Source: Nitzschia sp. DOCU1 (Eukaryota > Bacillariophyta > Bacillariophyceae > Bacillariales > Bacillariaceae). From it: a DNA stretch of 64,000 nucleotides. Shown one piece after another: positions 48,586 through 59,769 of this stretch. The DNA lies in contig OX595989.1 of assembly GCA_951394045.1 (NCBI GenBank), forward strand, positions 2,976,001 to 3,040,000, written 5' to 3'. How positions within the stretch are numbered: the first letter of the stretch is position 1; the number at the start of each line of letters is the position of its first letter. The position numbers and the translations under genes were made by a program. Under the pieces are notes generated by a model. It had not been told where the DNA came from and made no database searches. It saw only the letters and a program-made list of their open reading frames with translations.

Positions 48586-49122
48586 GGTGGTATCGGATGT
48601 GTCTTTTCTCCTCTTTGGAGTGTCTGGGGGTGAATCTATTCGAATGTAAAGTATAAAAACAAAATGATAAGGGTAATAGAAAGCAATGGTCATTGTTCCG
48701 ACGAGAAACTCAACCGGTCTTCGCCCGATAACGCCGCCAAGGTTCGGTTCGCATTGATCGGCATCTGGAGTTGCGACACGGTCTGTCTGTCACTCATCCA
48801 AGATGGACTCATTTGAATCCCCACATTCGGCTACGCCAGCTCCATCGCGCCGGCCAGCCACTCCCGGAATTCGAAATCGAGCTGCTCGGGACCCAAAACA
48901 TTCATGTCAATCACGTGCAACTCTCGAGCCGATTTCCCCCACGCGCATCATCATCATCATCGCGATGTGCACAAAAACGAACGCAGTCGTCGTCATTCAC
49001 GAACAACGAACGACACAAGAAGTAGTGGTTGCTATTGCAGGGTGTATACTTGTGTGCCTTGTCATTTCACTACATTACATTTCAATTCATTTCATTGATT
49101 CATTTCTTGATCGATCGAAACG
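48586..49122. other. Divergent promoter region
   Basis: About 537 nt between the divergent starts at 48585 and 49123. A CATCATCATCATC tract lies at about 48949. Frames of 60 to 107 codons overlap and lack support. Confidence 0.4.
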
Positions 49123-50939
49123 ATGAGATTTTCCGCGATGCATTTGTCATTGCTCCTACTGCTGCCGTTATCATGTCTGTTTGAATCGGGCGAAGCGGCC
49201 TTGTGGTTTCGAAAGGACGATCCGCGCCAACCTTCTTCGCGTCCCCGTCGTCGCTTGACTGACATTCCACAAGAACATGTCGATGTCGATGCTGCTACGG
49301 GTACTGTCAAACGAGTCCTCACAGAGGAACAACGCGAACGAGCCGAGCAAGCCAAGACATGTGATGGACAACTCGCCCAAGCGTTGGTGGCGGCCAATGA
49401 CGCGGAACTCAAAGCTCAGCAAGAACGTGATGAAGCACGAGAGGCCAAGGATGTGGCCATGAAACAAATTGCGCAGTTGCAAGTCACTATTCAAACTTTG
49501 GAGAAGCAAGTAGAAGACCTCAAGGCACAAGTCAAAGCGGCCGTACAACAGGGAGAAGCGGAACAAAGCGCGTTAAAGACTCGCTTGCAAACGGCCGAAG
49601 CGGACAAGGTAGCGGCCGTGGCGGCTGCGGAAAAAGCCAAGGATGAAATGATTGCTAGTTTGAAAAAGAAGCTGGATGCTACCAAAGATGATGTTCAATT
49701 GCAAATGGAAGCACAGTTGGAGGAAGCCAATGCCAATGCACAAGCTGCCATTGCCGCATTGACAGCCAAGCTGGAGAAGCAAAAGCAAGAAGCTGAGGAA
49801 CTCGTCAAGACTACCAAGGAAGAATCCAAGCGCGTTTTGGTGGAGCATGTTGCGTCCATCAAGGAACAATCCAATGCGGCTCTTTTGCAAAAAGATGAAA
49901 CCATCACGCAACTCCAGGCAGAAAACAAACGCATCTCGGCATCGACTCAAGAGTATGAAAAGGTATGTATGGGGATTGTCATTGGATTTTGTCGCGTTGC
50001 ACTGCATCGAGATCGGTTCGTCTGACACATTCGATTGCCCCTTCCACCCAGGAAATTGAGCACTGGCGAAGCACCTTCGCCAATCGCACTTATTGCAACA
50101 TGACGCAAATCAGTGATGATATCTACGAGATCACCATGAACGCCTATAGCCATGCAGCCCAAGCTGCTAGTGTCGCTGCTACTAAAACGGCACACGCCAC
50201 AACTCTTGCCGCTACTAAAACGGCACACGCCGCATCTCTTGCCGCCACAAATATCAATGTTCATGGACAACGCCTAGCCAAAGAACTCGTCGTTAAGGCA
50301 GAGTATGGTTACAAGAAGTCCATTCAAATCTACAATGAACAGTACAACAAGCACTGGCCTACGATTAAGCCTCACTATGATCAGCATGTGGCACCGTTGG
50401 TGGACAAGTTTCTTGTGTTCAAGGCCAAGGAAATTGATCCCAAGCTCAACTCGTTGAAGAAGGAATACCTCAAAATCAAAACTCATCAGATTGATCCCCG
50501 TCTCGAGCAATTCAACACGGAACGCGAGAGACGATTTGAACAGTTGGTGACCGTGTTTGAGGCGCACTGTAACGATGCTTACCAACTCTCTCGGCAGCTT
50601 GCCAAAGATCATAATCAGATGGACAAGTTCCGAGAGTATGGTCCAATGCTGAAGGAGACCTGTGACGACCCCGAACATTCCGTCACTATCGGACTCCGAA
50701 TCATGGTTGCGTTCCTTTTGTTACCTTTTGTGGGACTTATTTTTGGCTTGGCGTGGGGTATTGTACGATTGGTTTGGAACATTTTCTTGACTGTCACCTT
50801 GATTCGATTCTTTTTGCCACGACGCAGTACAACTAGCACGACTAAGAAGCAAGCTATCAAGGTCAAAAAGGAAAAAAGCGTTGGAGGAGGCAGTCCGGTC
50901 AAGAACAATGATCGATCGAAAAAGATTCCTGGGCAATAA
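49123..50939 (+). CDS. Secretory coiled-coil protein with C-terminal membrane anchor, 575 aa
   Basis: Exons 49123-49962 and 50052-50939 with an 89-nt GT-AG intron. A signal peptide (MHLSLLLLLPLSCLFESGEA) starts the protein. Residues about 80-280 are a long heptad-rich coiled coil (for example VTIQTLEKQVEDLKAQVK, LKKKLDATKDDVQLQ). After the intron (EIEHWRSTFANRTYCN) lie two copies of an 11-residue Ala/Thr/His unit (AATKTAHA) encoded by a 33-bp tandem repeat, then amphipathic helices (Y-KKS-QIYNEQY-KHW). Near the C-terminus a hydrophobic segment (IMVAFLLLPFVGLIFGLAWG and following) ends in a basic Lys-rich tail, so the coiled coil would face the lumen and the tail the cytosol. The shape resembles lumenal tethers; no named family recognised. 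Confidence 0.78.
50171..50247 (+). repeat. 33-bp in-frame tandem repeat, two copies
   Basis: GCTACTAAAACGGCACACGCC begins two adjacent units in the coiled-coil gene, with only a few differences in the last third (ACAACTCTTGCC versus GCATCTCTTGCC). Each unit encodes ATKTAHA-(T/A)-(T/S)-LA. Confidence 0.75.
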
Positions 50940-51680
50940 AAAATGATACGTTGGGTCGGGGGATAGGAGTAGTAAAAGTCACAAACAACAACAACAACAA
51001 CAACAACAACACTCGAGTTTAATCTAACTTTTTAGGAACGAATGTGAAATGACTTTTTATTAGTACACCAGTTGGGCATGGCTATCTCAGTGTTGTTGTA
51101 GTTGCAATCCGATTCATTGCATTAAAGGCAAAAGGTGGCGAAATCTCTCACGTCAACTATTTCTACAATACTCGTCTTTGTGTTCCTGGGGTTGAGACCA
51201 GAGCCGTAGCTCTTTAGGTTTCCTGCAATGTAGGCAAATACTAGCCAATAGTAGAATAGAGACTACCCTCATTCTGGCACAGTATATCTAGCAGCTGCGG
51301 ACTAACTTCTGATAGCTTCAGGAAGCGAACGGTAGTTTGTTTTTTTACCGGTAGTAAGGTTGCTTGACAGGCGTGGTTTGACTCTTTGGAGTAAACCACA
51401 ATGACTTGTCGCCGTCGACACAAAATGACCATCGCGCGATGCCTTGCGCGTCTTTGCTTCCAACGGTTGTGAACATGGATGGAAGGCCGCCGAAAGAGAG
51501 AGCGCACCGCATGCCGATGGGACGATGGCATGCATGCGTGTCCTCCAATGCCTCTCTCATCATCTCTTTAACAGCTAGCTACAGTGTTGCTTCTCACTAC
51601 AGTTAGTCTGTTTGTTGAGTCGCTCTTGTTGTTAATCAAGAATCAAGCAATCAATCAAGCAACACGCTTTCATTTGAAAA
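50940..51680. other. Intergenic stretch with a (CAA)n microsatellite
   Basis: Contains nine or so CAA units at 50985-51012, 45 nt after the coiled-coil stop. Several overlapping 60-95-codon minus-strand frames at 51241-51563 share the same DNA in different frames and no domain; none is supported. The promoter of SEC23 must be within it. Confidence 0.5.
50985..51012. repeat. (CAA)n microsatellite
   Basis: About nine consecutive AAC/CAA units directly after the coiled-coil gene's stop codon, probably in its 3' UTR. Confidence 0.85.
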
Positions 51681-54208
51681 ATGCAAGAAGGTGCTTGGGA
51701 CGTGACTCAATTGGAGGAAATCTCCGGTTGCCGATTGAGCTTTCATTGCTGGCCTTCGAGCCGCTTGGAAGCCACTCGGTGTGTTGCCCCACTGGGAGCT
51801 CTTTACACTCCTCTCCGCAAGTTGCCTCCTTCGTGTGCTCCCCCACAGGCCTTGCCGTATGATCCCGTGCGTTGTTCCAGTGCGACTTGCCACGCCGTAT
51901 TGAATCCGTATTGTCAAGTGGACTTTCGTAGTAAATTGTGGACTTGTCCCTTTTGTTTGACGCGCAATCACTTTCCGCCGCATTATGCGGAAGCGATTAC
52001 CGAAACAAATCTGCCCGCCGAGCTCATTCCGCAGTATACTACTTGCGAGTATGAGTTGCAGACCGTACCCGATCAAGGCCCGCCTTGTTTCGTCTTTGTC
52101 ATTGATACTTGTAGCAATGCCAAGGAGGAACTCTCCGAGTTGGCGGATTCCTTGACACAAGCCTTGAATCTCATGCCACCCGAGTCTCGTGTGGGGCTCA
52201 TTACGTTTGGGACAAACGTGTCAGTCTATGATTTGAGCTCCGAGTCGATTAGTAAATCCTACATTTTAAGAGGCAATCGCGAGTACGCTCCCGGACGTGT
52301 GGGGGAACTCTTGGGCTGTACGGGACGTCAAATCCAACAAGCTCAACAAGGACAAGCTCCTCAAATGGGAGGTCCTGGACAAGAAGTATTGGAGCGCTTT
52401 TTGTTGCCCGTCAGCGAGTGTAGTTTTGTAGTCGAATCCATTCTGGAAGACTTGCGCAAAGATCCCTGGCCCGTGCCGAGTGACAAGCGTCCGGCTCGCT
52501 GTACGGGATGTGCCTTGAGTGTGGCGACCTCGCTGTTGCACTTGGCGATTCCTCGGACTGGATCTCGAATCATGTTGTTTGCGAGTGGACCTTGCACTTC
52601 AGGACCGGGAAATGTCGTCTCGCGTCTCAAGGAAGAAGACATGCGTTCCCATGCAGATCTGGCAAAGAAGGCAGAGCCTCTCTTTGCCCCGGCTTGTGAA
52701 TTTTATTCCAATCTAGCCAATCCAGCTGCCCATGTATCTGTGGATCCAAAGAAAAAAGGAAAAAAAGAAAAACCGGCTCCGTCTGCCACGGCAGCTTACC
52801 ATGTCGTAGATATCTTTGCGTGTTCTTTGGATCAAGTGGGTCTACTGGAAATGAGTCGTCTCGTCGAGGCAACGGGTGGTCTCATGGTGCTGGGAGACTC
52901 CTTTGGACAATCCGTCTTTAAAGAATCTCTGCGTCGCATCTTTGAACGCTTCCCTGACGATGTGCCACAAGATGGAGGCCAGATGACCATGGCCTTTGGT
53001 ACTAGTCTGGAAGTCTTTACATCTCGCGAATTCAAGGTCTCGGGTGCTATTGGGCCTGTTACATCCTTGAACAAGCATGGACCGAATGTTTCAGATCTGG
53101 AAATTGGAAAGGGTGGAACCAGCGCCTGGGGTATAGGAGGGGCAGATCCCAATACAACCATTGCCATTTATTTTGATGTCACGAATCCTGGCAACACCCC
53201 ACTCAGTGAAACCAAGCGCCGCTACATACAGTTCTTGACCAAATATCAGCACGCCAGCGGTCGAACTCGTTTGCGAGCTACAACATTGTGCGGGCCCTGG
53301 TACAATCCACCTGCCCCACCCAAGGACGGCGCCCCTTCCAATTTTGATGTCCATCAATCGCCCGTTCGCTCGTCGTTTGATCAAGAAGCTGCCGCCGTCC
53401 TGACTGCCCGCATGGCCGTTCACCAGACGGAAACCGACGAAGTGGCGGATGTTCTGCGATGGGTGGATCGAAGCTTGATTCGATTGTGCGCCAAGTTTGC
53501 AGAATATCGAGTCGACGATCCCAGTTCGTTCCGATTGTCGGCAGAATTCTCCCTGTACCCGCAGTTCATGTTCCACTTGCGTCGGTCCCAGTTCTTACAA
53601 CTCTTCAATAGTAGTCCAGACGAGGCGGCCTACTATCGTTACATTTTGACAAAGGAGAATACTACCAACTCTTTGGTCATGATTCAGCCGACGTTGTTGT
53701 CGTATTCCTTCAATGGGCCTCCGCAAGCGGCACTCTTGGATTCTGAAAGTGTCCGGCCCGATACCATTTTGCTCTTGGATACTTTCTTCCATGTCGTTGT
53801 CTTTCACGGCGAAACCATTGCCGCATGGCGTGAACAAGGTTATCACGAACAAGAAGAACATGCCGCCTTCCGGGCTCTGTTGGAAGCCCCCCAGTCAGAT
53901 GCGCAATTGATCATGGATGCACGTTTCCCCGTGCCACGTTATATTGTGTGTGATCAACACAAGTCGGAAGCTCGCTTTTTGATGGCCAAGTTGAATCCTA
54001 GTCAAACGCACAACTCCAACTTGGATGGGGCCGGCATGGGTGGGGCTCAAGTCAATACGGACGATGTTTCGTTGCGAGTCTTTATGGAGCATTGTAAGTT
54101 CAATGATGGTTTGTTACGATTTATGCGAGCGAGGCTAAGAAAAACGAGTTGTCTGACACCCTTTTCCTTCTTTCAACTACAGTGATGAAGCTTGCCGTTC
54201 AACAATAG
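51681..54208 (+). CDS. SEC23: COPII coat subunit Sec23 (GTPase-activating protein of Sar1)
   Basis: Exons 51681-54093 and 54183-54208; 812 aa with an 89-nt intron. Domains in order: the zinc finger [18 protein letters not shown] plus WTCPFC (about 65-100), the trunk with FVFVIDTC (vWA-like strand, about 133), then beta-sandwich, helical and gelsolin regions; the end (VFMEHLMKLAVQQ) is the usual Sec23 terminus. Its last eight residues come from a 26-nt exon, and without splicing the protein would end in an unrelated tail. Sec23 with Sec24 forms the inner coat of COPII vesicles leaving the ER and stimulates GTP hydrolysis by Sar1 through an Arg finger in the gelsolin-adjacent region. Length fits the family (about 765 in human). 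Insert: a Lys-rich loop ([12 protein letters not shown]) in the trunk. Confidence 0.96.
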
Positions 54209-54453
54209 ACTTTTGATGACTTGACGCGGCAGCGGCGAGTTCACCGGCGAGGAAGATCCGACCGAGTCACCGAGTACACACTATCGCGCGACGAAACTGA
54301 AACGATAAGAGGATCCATAAGAAATAAATATCTACTAGAATCGAAACATTCTCGGCACCCTTCCGTTATCATAGTTGCAATAGGATTTTTCGGCGTCCGC
54401 TATGTCTCGGTTGCTGTAAGGTATGCATCATTCATACGTGCATTCAACATTGT

Positions 54454-57008
54454 TTACTTCTGCGGAGCAACGACCTTGAGGACATAGCCCCCCGCGATGA
54501 TGGTCCCCAAAGTACCGATGGTAGCCCAAAACACCGGCAAAGCCGCTCCATAGTCTCCCGCGTTGAAAATGTTACCGTAGGTCTTGATACCCAGCTGAAC
54601 TTGATACCAGGAGAATCCCAAAATACCAATGCCCATACCCTTGTGCAGAAGCTCCCACATCTTGCGATAGATACTCTTGGGTTTGGGTGCTTCTTCGGGC
54701 GTGCCATTTTCTTCATCGGAAGCCTTGTTCGGGTTGGAAGGTAGATGGGGGCGTAAAATACCTCCCAGTGCTTGCATCAGCGCCAAAATAAAAATGATCA
54801 ATCCGAAAAGACGGTGTCCATTCGCAAATTCACTAGAAAAGTGGTTCGCGGCAGCACCGTCGGGGGTATCTTGGTTAAGAGCAACAACGGCAATGATGAA
54901 GCCCACGACAGTGAACAATACGACTGACACATTCAATCCACGGTGGAACTGGAACCAAAGACCATCTCCAGGGAAGAATCGGCGCAAGACGCTAGAGGCA
55001 ATCGCCATAGGACACAAAATACCCCAAGCGATTGCCATCAACCAGCCATGAGCTTTCCACAAACTCTGCTTCCTGGTCACAAGGGCTTCACCAGACAACA
55101 AGTAGGAGCCACGGGCAGCGTGGACGCCAAGCGTATTACTGAAGCCCCAAGAAGAAAGGAAGGTGTTGTCTCCAACAATATTGATGGGGATTTCTCCCTC
55201 TTCAACAAGAATCTTGGTAAATCTCAATATCGTCGTGCCATCTTCTTGGGTAATACTAGCGTCGATCAAAGTCTGCTTGGCATCTTCGACGGGCTGCACA
55301 CCATTGACAGATTGCGCTTCGAGTCTGTACTTGAGCACCTCACCGGTGTCCGGGAGTCCAATCACGGCTTCACTGCCGACCNNNNNNNNNNNNNNNNNNN
55401 NNNNNNNNNNNNNNNNNNNNNNNNNNNNNNNNNNNNNNNNNNNNNNNNNNNNNNNNNNNNNNNNNNNNNNNNNNNNNNNNNNNNNNNNNNNNNNNNNNNN
55501 NNNNNNNNNNNNNNNNNNNNNNNNNNNNNNNNNNNNNNNNNNNNNNNNNNNNNNNNNNNNNNNNNNNNNNNNNNNNNNNNNCCACGGCGCAAGACAAGTT
55601 CGGGAATCAAGTATCCATTCACCCACCACGCAATACCCCAAGAGGGCAACCCAGTTATTGCTGAGTATCCACGCGGACCACCACTGGGACCGATATGTAC
55701 ATCAAAAGTTGTCTCATCGTCGCCTAGAAAGGGACGAACGAACGGTGGCGGCGGACCAGTAGGAGCCTCTGTAGTACTACCGTCTCCAACAACGATGGGT
55801 GGGCAGTTATCGACCACGGAACGTCCAAATTCAATGGTGACGTCGTTACCGTCTTGCCGGGCGAAAGCAATACTGTGAAATAAAGGGTTTCCTGTCGACG
55901 GATCAATAGGACCAAGAGCCCAGGCGATGAAAGTTGGCACCCCTGTGGCAACAGAGATCGCGCGGTCCACAGAGGATCCTCCACCTGGACTGGCAGCACC
56001 GGTATCGTTTGGGCTCAGAGGTCGAGTGAAACGGACTACGGTAACACCCAAGTCGTCGTTCTTTTCACCCGAGACATTTGTGACATCATCATTAAAGCCA
56101 GATTCAGAATCCGAGCAGACCCCGGAGACACCACTGCACTGGGCTCGAGCGTCGATGAAGAAATCCCTAGCTCGGGCGCCGCCGCCGGCCGATGGCATAT
56201 CCTGCACACAAGGCAGGTTATAAGTTAGAATAGGATATGGTCATCATGGCTTTTCATCGTCGCAAATCAAAATACTTACCGCAATGGTCACGTCGGCACC
56301 AATCATAAAGGTACTATCCGTCAGACCGGAAACGCCAAAGGCCATGTAGGAATCATCAGGAATTATACCAACCAATTCAATATCAATGAAATCTCCGTTG
56401 ACCTTCCAACGCAATTGGTAGTCATCATTCAATGGCTCACAGTTATATCCTTCTGGTGTCTGAGCAATTGCTGGGGTGCTGCTTCCGATGCTGGCTTGCC
56501 CTCCGGCCTCGGTAGCACCGGTGTTGCACTCCAATGCAGGGCCATCTTGAGGGATTTCACTTTCATCCAACCACGCAGGAAGCTGGATGCTTCCAAAGTT
56601 TGCCGCGAAAGCTTCACACCACACACTTACAGATCCACCCAAAAAGTCTCGGATGGTGACACCGTCAGGGAATTCCACACGTTGAGTGACGGAGCTCAAA
56701 GCCGGGAGTTCAGGATCTCCCACCGCCAAAGCACAGCCACTGGAGGGAGAACCATCGGAAAGGACAATTCCATTCACCGTGGGAGAAGGATTTGTGTCGG
56801 CCCAAAAGTACGCAGCTGGCGCCGCTCCGTCATAAGTGAAGCCTCGGATTTCCATAATCCTTTCACTCAAGAGGTAGACGTCACCAGTCACTTGATGAGC
56901 ATTCGTGGTCAATGTTCCCAAAAGTAATTCGGCACCACTTGCAGAATGGCTCATCCAAAGGACGGAAACCACCAATGCCACGATAGCATCACGAATGTTT
57001 ACCAACAT
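54454..57008 (-). CDS. DM13-DOMON-cytochrome b561 membrane electron-transfer protein, interrupted by an assembly gap
   Basis: Exon 1 57008-56280; after a 78-nt intron, exon 2 from 56201 to the 200-N gap at 55581-55382 and on to a stop at 54454. A signal peptide precedes an N-terminal DM13 domain (about 28-145: GTLTTNAHQVTGDVYLL, FTYDGAAPAAYFW, VWCEAFAANFGSIQLP). Next a DOMON domain spans the intron (YQLRWKVNGDFIDIELVG, MAFGVSG, DVTIA/DMPSAGG), then FDVHIGP...GYSAITGLPSWGIAWWVNGYL, and after the gap a second DOMON-like segment. The C-terminus is a cytochrome b561 core with the His ligands KAHGWLM, FQFHRGLN, NGHRLFGL and LLHKGMGIG in a six-helix layout. Family members carry ascorbate-driven electrons across membranes. 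The frame before and after the gap differs if exactly 200 bases are missing, so its length is wrong or it hides an intron. Confidence 0.88.
55382..55581. other. Assembly gap (200 N)
   Basis: Exactly 200 undetermined bases inside the DOMON-cytochrome b561 gene. The round number suggests a scaffolding placeholder. Confidence 0.99.
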
Positions 57009-58850
57009 TGTTAGATCGATTTCTTGTCGTTTGCTGCAAGAAGTCTTGCTGCGAGAAGTTATCCTTTCGATTTCGGACCCTTTTCGTTCTTTTCACTCCA
57101 GCGAAATGGAATGCTTGACCTTTCGGGGTATCTGAAATTATGAAAGAAGTTGTCTCATGATCCGAAAGTGAAGCAAGACTCTACAACAGCGATGATTGTA
57201 TTGCCCAGCGGTGGCTCCTGGGTCTCAATCTGTCTTGTGCAGGAAGCGCCAAGGCTGTTGCACGAGCTGATGGGGACGCAGAGGGAAATTTCGTGCCGAC
57301 GATGCTTCTTGAGCAGTGTTCGCCCATCTGGGACACGTGGTCGGCGACAAACGTTAAGTAAATGTGACTCATACGACTAAATTTCATTTAGGTGGAGGAA
57401 CTGCTGCGACTTCCATCTCGATAAATCTGACAGCACATAGCCAGAACGAAAAGGTCTTCGTCGAAGTAATCGCAACGTTTCCGGCGCGGGCAAGATATGA
57501 TACCTAAGCTCGTATTTTATTACTATTGGATTGTCTATTGGCAATTATCATGTCATTGTGAATGAATCCATCACAGGCTAATGTTGGCTATTCTTGCTTT
57601 CCTATCATCGTAGTATCGTACCTAGCATGAGCAGTATTCTATTTCACGCATTCCCAAAGTATGGCTACAACAACAACAGCTGCTGGCTTCTCGCAACGTT
57701 ATCAAAAAATGACGGTACGCGATAACATACCCGCCAATTACAACAAACTGTGATTTATTGCACCACGTGATCGAAAGGATTTATGGCAGAACATCATAGG
57801 CACTACAGAATTCAATCTCCTCAATCTGCCTTGTCGAAGCATGAAGAAGCTCTTCGGTGCGCCACCCCGTGCCCCCTGTTCTTGCGAGAAACAGTGTGAC
57901 GCACATCGATCTTGGAGCACTAACCGGATTCGAATCTTGCCGTGATCTGCGATTGCAGCTCAGGAAGCCCCCCGTGCCCTCTTCTCCAGCAAGGCTGGTT
58001 GTTGCTTGCTTCACAGAAATTTCGCTCCACCCGTTTCCCCGAAAGGACGGGGGCATCGGAATCACGGTGGAAATTCAGACGGCCAGCCTGCTGCTGCATG
58101 TCAGAAGTTCTTTTGGCCCACTTCGACGCCTCATTCCATTGCTGGTAGTGCAGCATGTCCCTCTTCCTTGCCGGGAGCAGATCCAATGGTGGCCCGACGA
58201 AAAGGGACATACGATTCCGACCGCCAAGCCAATCGCCGATCAGCCACGTTAAAAGCTCTCTCAGGAAAACATGATTCTTGGTGATCTAGGCGTGCAATTG
58301 GTATCAATCAATTTACCTCATCTCGTCCTTTAACACTTGGCTAGAACGTCCTCCAATCATTCACTCCCTCCCTCGACGTGCAAAGATCTTCCTGGATTCT
58401 TCTTGGCACTGTAGAGTTCAGGCAACATTTTCCCAATGACCAATCGCGCGCGATCGACGAGGGACAAAAGTCATATCATCAAAAAGGTTGCCGAGTTCTG
58501 GTTGTTGGAAGGTGGTGGGTGCAATTTCAAATGCGAGGATCTTAGGGTTCTTCTTGGCGTCTCGATGACCATAAACAAAGTGGCAGCTCGGCCGGCGTGC
58601 AAGTACCAGAGTGTCGCTACTATTGCACATCCAAGCAAAAGATCGGCAGAAATTGTGGCGCGAAATTTCGCCGAGGTTCGCGAAAGAGACCAAGGCCATA
58701 ATTGTTGGTGCGAACGCTTGACACGGGGTGTCATTTTCTTGGCAATCACATTTTCGTCGTGTTCTTGTTATCGATGACGGTGGATGCACCAGGTTCTCGT
58801 TGCAACAGACGTAAACAAGATCGCTCTGCAACCATTGTCCTATAAAACGA
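57009..58850. other. Gene-poor stretch with overlapping unsupported frames
   Basis: 1.84 kb with no gene I can support. Minus-strand frames start with ATG at 58210 (96 codons) and 59152 (244 codons, ending 58418); a plus-strand frame with ATG at 58436 (113 codons) overlaps the latter. None shows a domain or a consistent codon pattern; the 96-codon frame (MSLFVGPPLDLLPARKRDM...) is the most protein-like. Confidence 0.4.
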
Positions 58851-58856
58851 CGACAA
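58851..58856 (+). promoter_or_regulatory. Putative TATA box
   Basis: TATAAA (in CCTATAAAACG) 41 nt before the ATG at 58892. This is the clearest core-promoter element seen next to a start codon in the window; it supports the ATG at 58892 rather than the earlier in-frame ATG at 58784, and implies a very short 5' UTR. Confidence 0.5.
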
Positions 58857-58891
58857 GGGTAACCGGATACTACAACAAAACAATAACGAAA

Positions 58892-59260
58892 ATGAAGCAA
58901 CACCACAACACCACCTCCCGTTACTACCCTGTGACGAAGAAGGACCATGAGCGCGAAGTGAAGAAAGAAGACTACTGCGAGTGCGCAAACGAAGGCATGG
59001 ACACTCACACCCACACGAGCCGCTATGTCCCCGCAAGTGCCCGAACCAAGTTGACCGAATGGGTGTACAATAAGGACAAGCAGCCAGGCACAAATCTCAA
59101 GAGTAACTGGGTAAGTTGCAACATACCACATTCGTAGTAGCCGCCGCCACATATTATGCTGCTTGTTGAGGAACCTGGTCTAATGCTCGAATCGTTACCG
59201 CCTGTCTCTCAATAACCGTCAACACAGCTTGGCATCAATATTCACAATGAACAACTCTAA
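58892..59260 (+). CDS. Small charged protein, 83 aa, two exons
   Basis: Exons 58892-59110 and 59228-59260 around a 117-nt intron with canonical ends (TGG/GTAAGT, CACAG/CTT). The product begins MKQHHNTTSRYYPVTKK and contains a short His/Cys stretch (EDYCECANEGMDTHTHTSR), then LTEWVYNKDKQPGTNLKSNW, and after splicing LGINIHNEQL and a stop. There is no signal peptide or membrane helix. Support: good splice sites with preserved frame, a TATA box at the right distance, and hydrophilic protein-like composition. Against: the opposite strand is open over the same DNA (244 codons), so coding direction is not certain. No family recognised. Confidence 0.48.
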
Positions 59261-59394
59261 CGAAGGGGAAGAAGTGCTGAATGAGTTGGCATCGCCCCGG
59301 ATAATCTGGAGGGGTGCTTTTGCTCATGGCTTCATCATGTGAAGGGCAAGGCAAGGAACAAGTACTATAGTGTGCAATCCTGAACTAAAGTAGA

Positions 59395-59769
59395 TTAGAA
59401 AAACATGGAATGACACTGTTGGTCACACCTTGGTAGCTCTCGATAAACATCTGTCAATGGACAGTCGTCCTTCTCATTGAAGGATTGATCGGGCAACGGG
59501 TCGATGGGGCTCTCAAAGATACGGCGGACATTTTGTGGGACCACGACGATCCGTCCTGATTCGCAAACGACCTCGGCGGATTCAAACACCATCTTTCGTA
59601 AGCGACACAAAAAGCGATCGTCCTTTTTTGATCTTTTCGCTACCAACAGCCACAAACAATCGTACGGCTTGTGTTCTTCAATAGACGATCTGCAACAAGG
59701 TCGATATAGATACAACCCCAACCATATTTTCTTCCGGGATGCAAAGGAATCGTTTCCACAATGTGCCAT
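59395..59769 (-). CDS. Possible small hypothetical protein, 124 aa
   Basis: ATG at 59769 (MAHCGNDSFASRKK) to a stop at 59395. Contains nine Cys, a basic segment (VAKRSKKDDRFLCRLRKM) and an amphipathic beta-like stretch (SAEVVCESGRIVVVPQNVRR). No signal peptide, no recognised domain. The opposite strand is also open over much of this interval, so coding status is uncertain; composition slightly favours the minus strand. A further exon cannot be excluded. Confidence 0.3.
   Translation of the reverse strand: MAHCGNDSFASRKKIWLGLYLYRPCCRSSIEEHKPYDCLWLLVAKRSKKDDRFLCRLRKMVFESAEVVCESGRIVVVPQNVRRIFESPIDPLPDQSFNEKDDCPLTDVYRELPRCDQQCHSMFF

Noticed and set aside
51241..51563. Three overlapping minus-strand frames of 72-96 codons
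   Set aside because: They use the same DNA in three frames; none has a domain or better composition than the others.
57900..57960. GATTCGAATC word resembling a tRNA T-loop (minus strand)
   Set aside because: No matching acceptor, D or anticodon stems could be folded around it.
57920..58210. 96-codon minus-strand ATG frame (MSLFVGPPLDLL...)
   Set aside because: Protein-like and ATG-started, but overlapping plus-strand frames are equally open and no splice or domain support exists; left uncalled.
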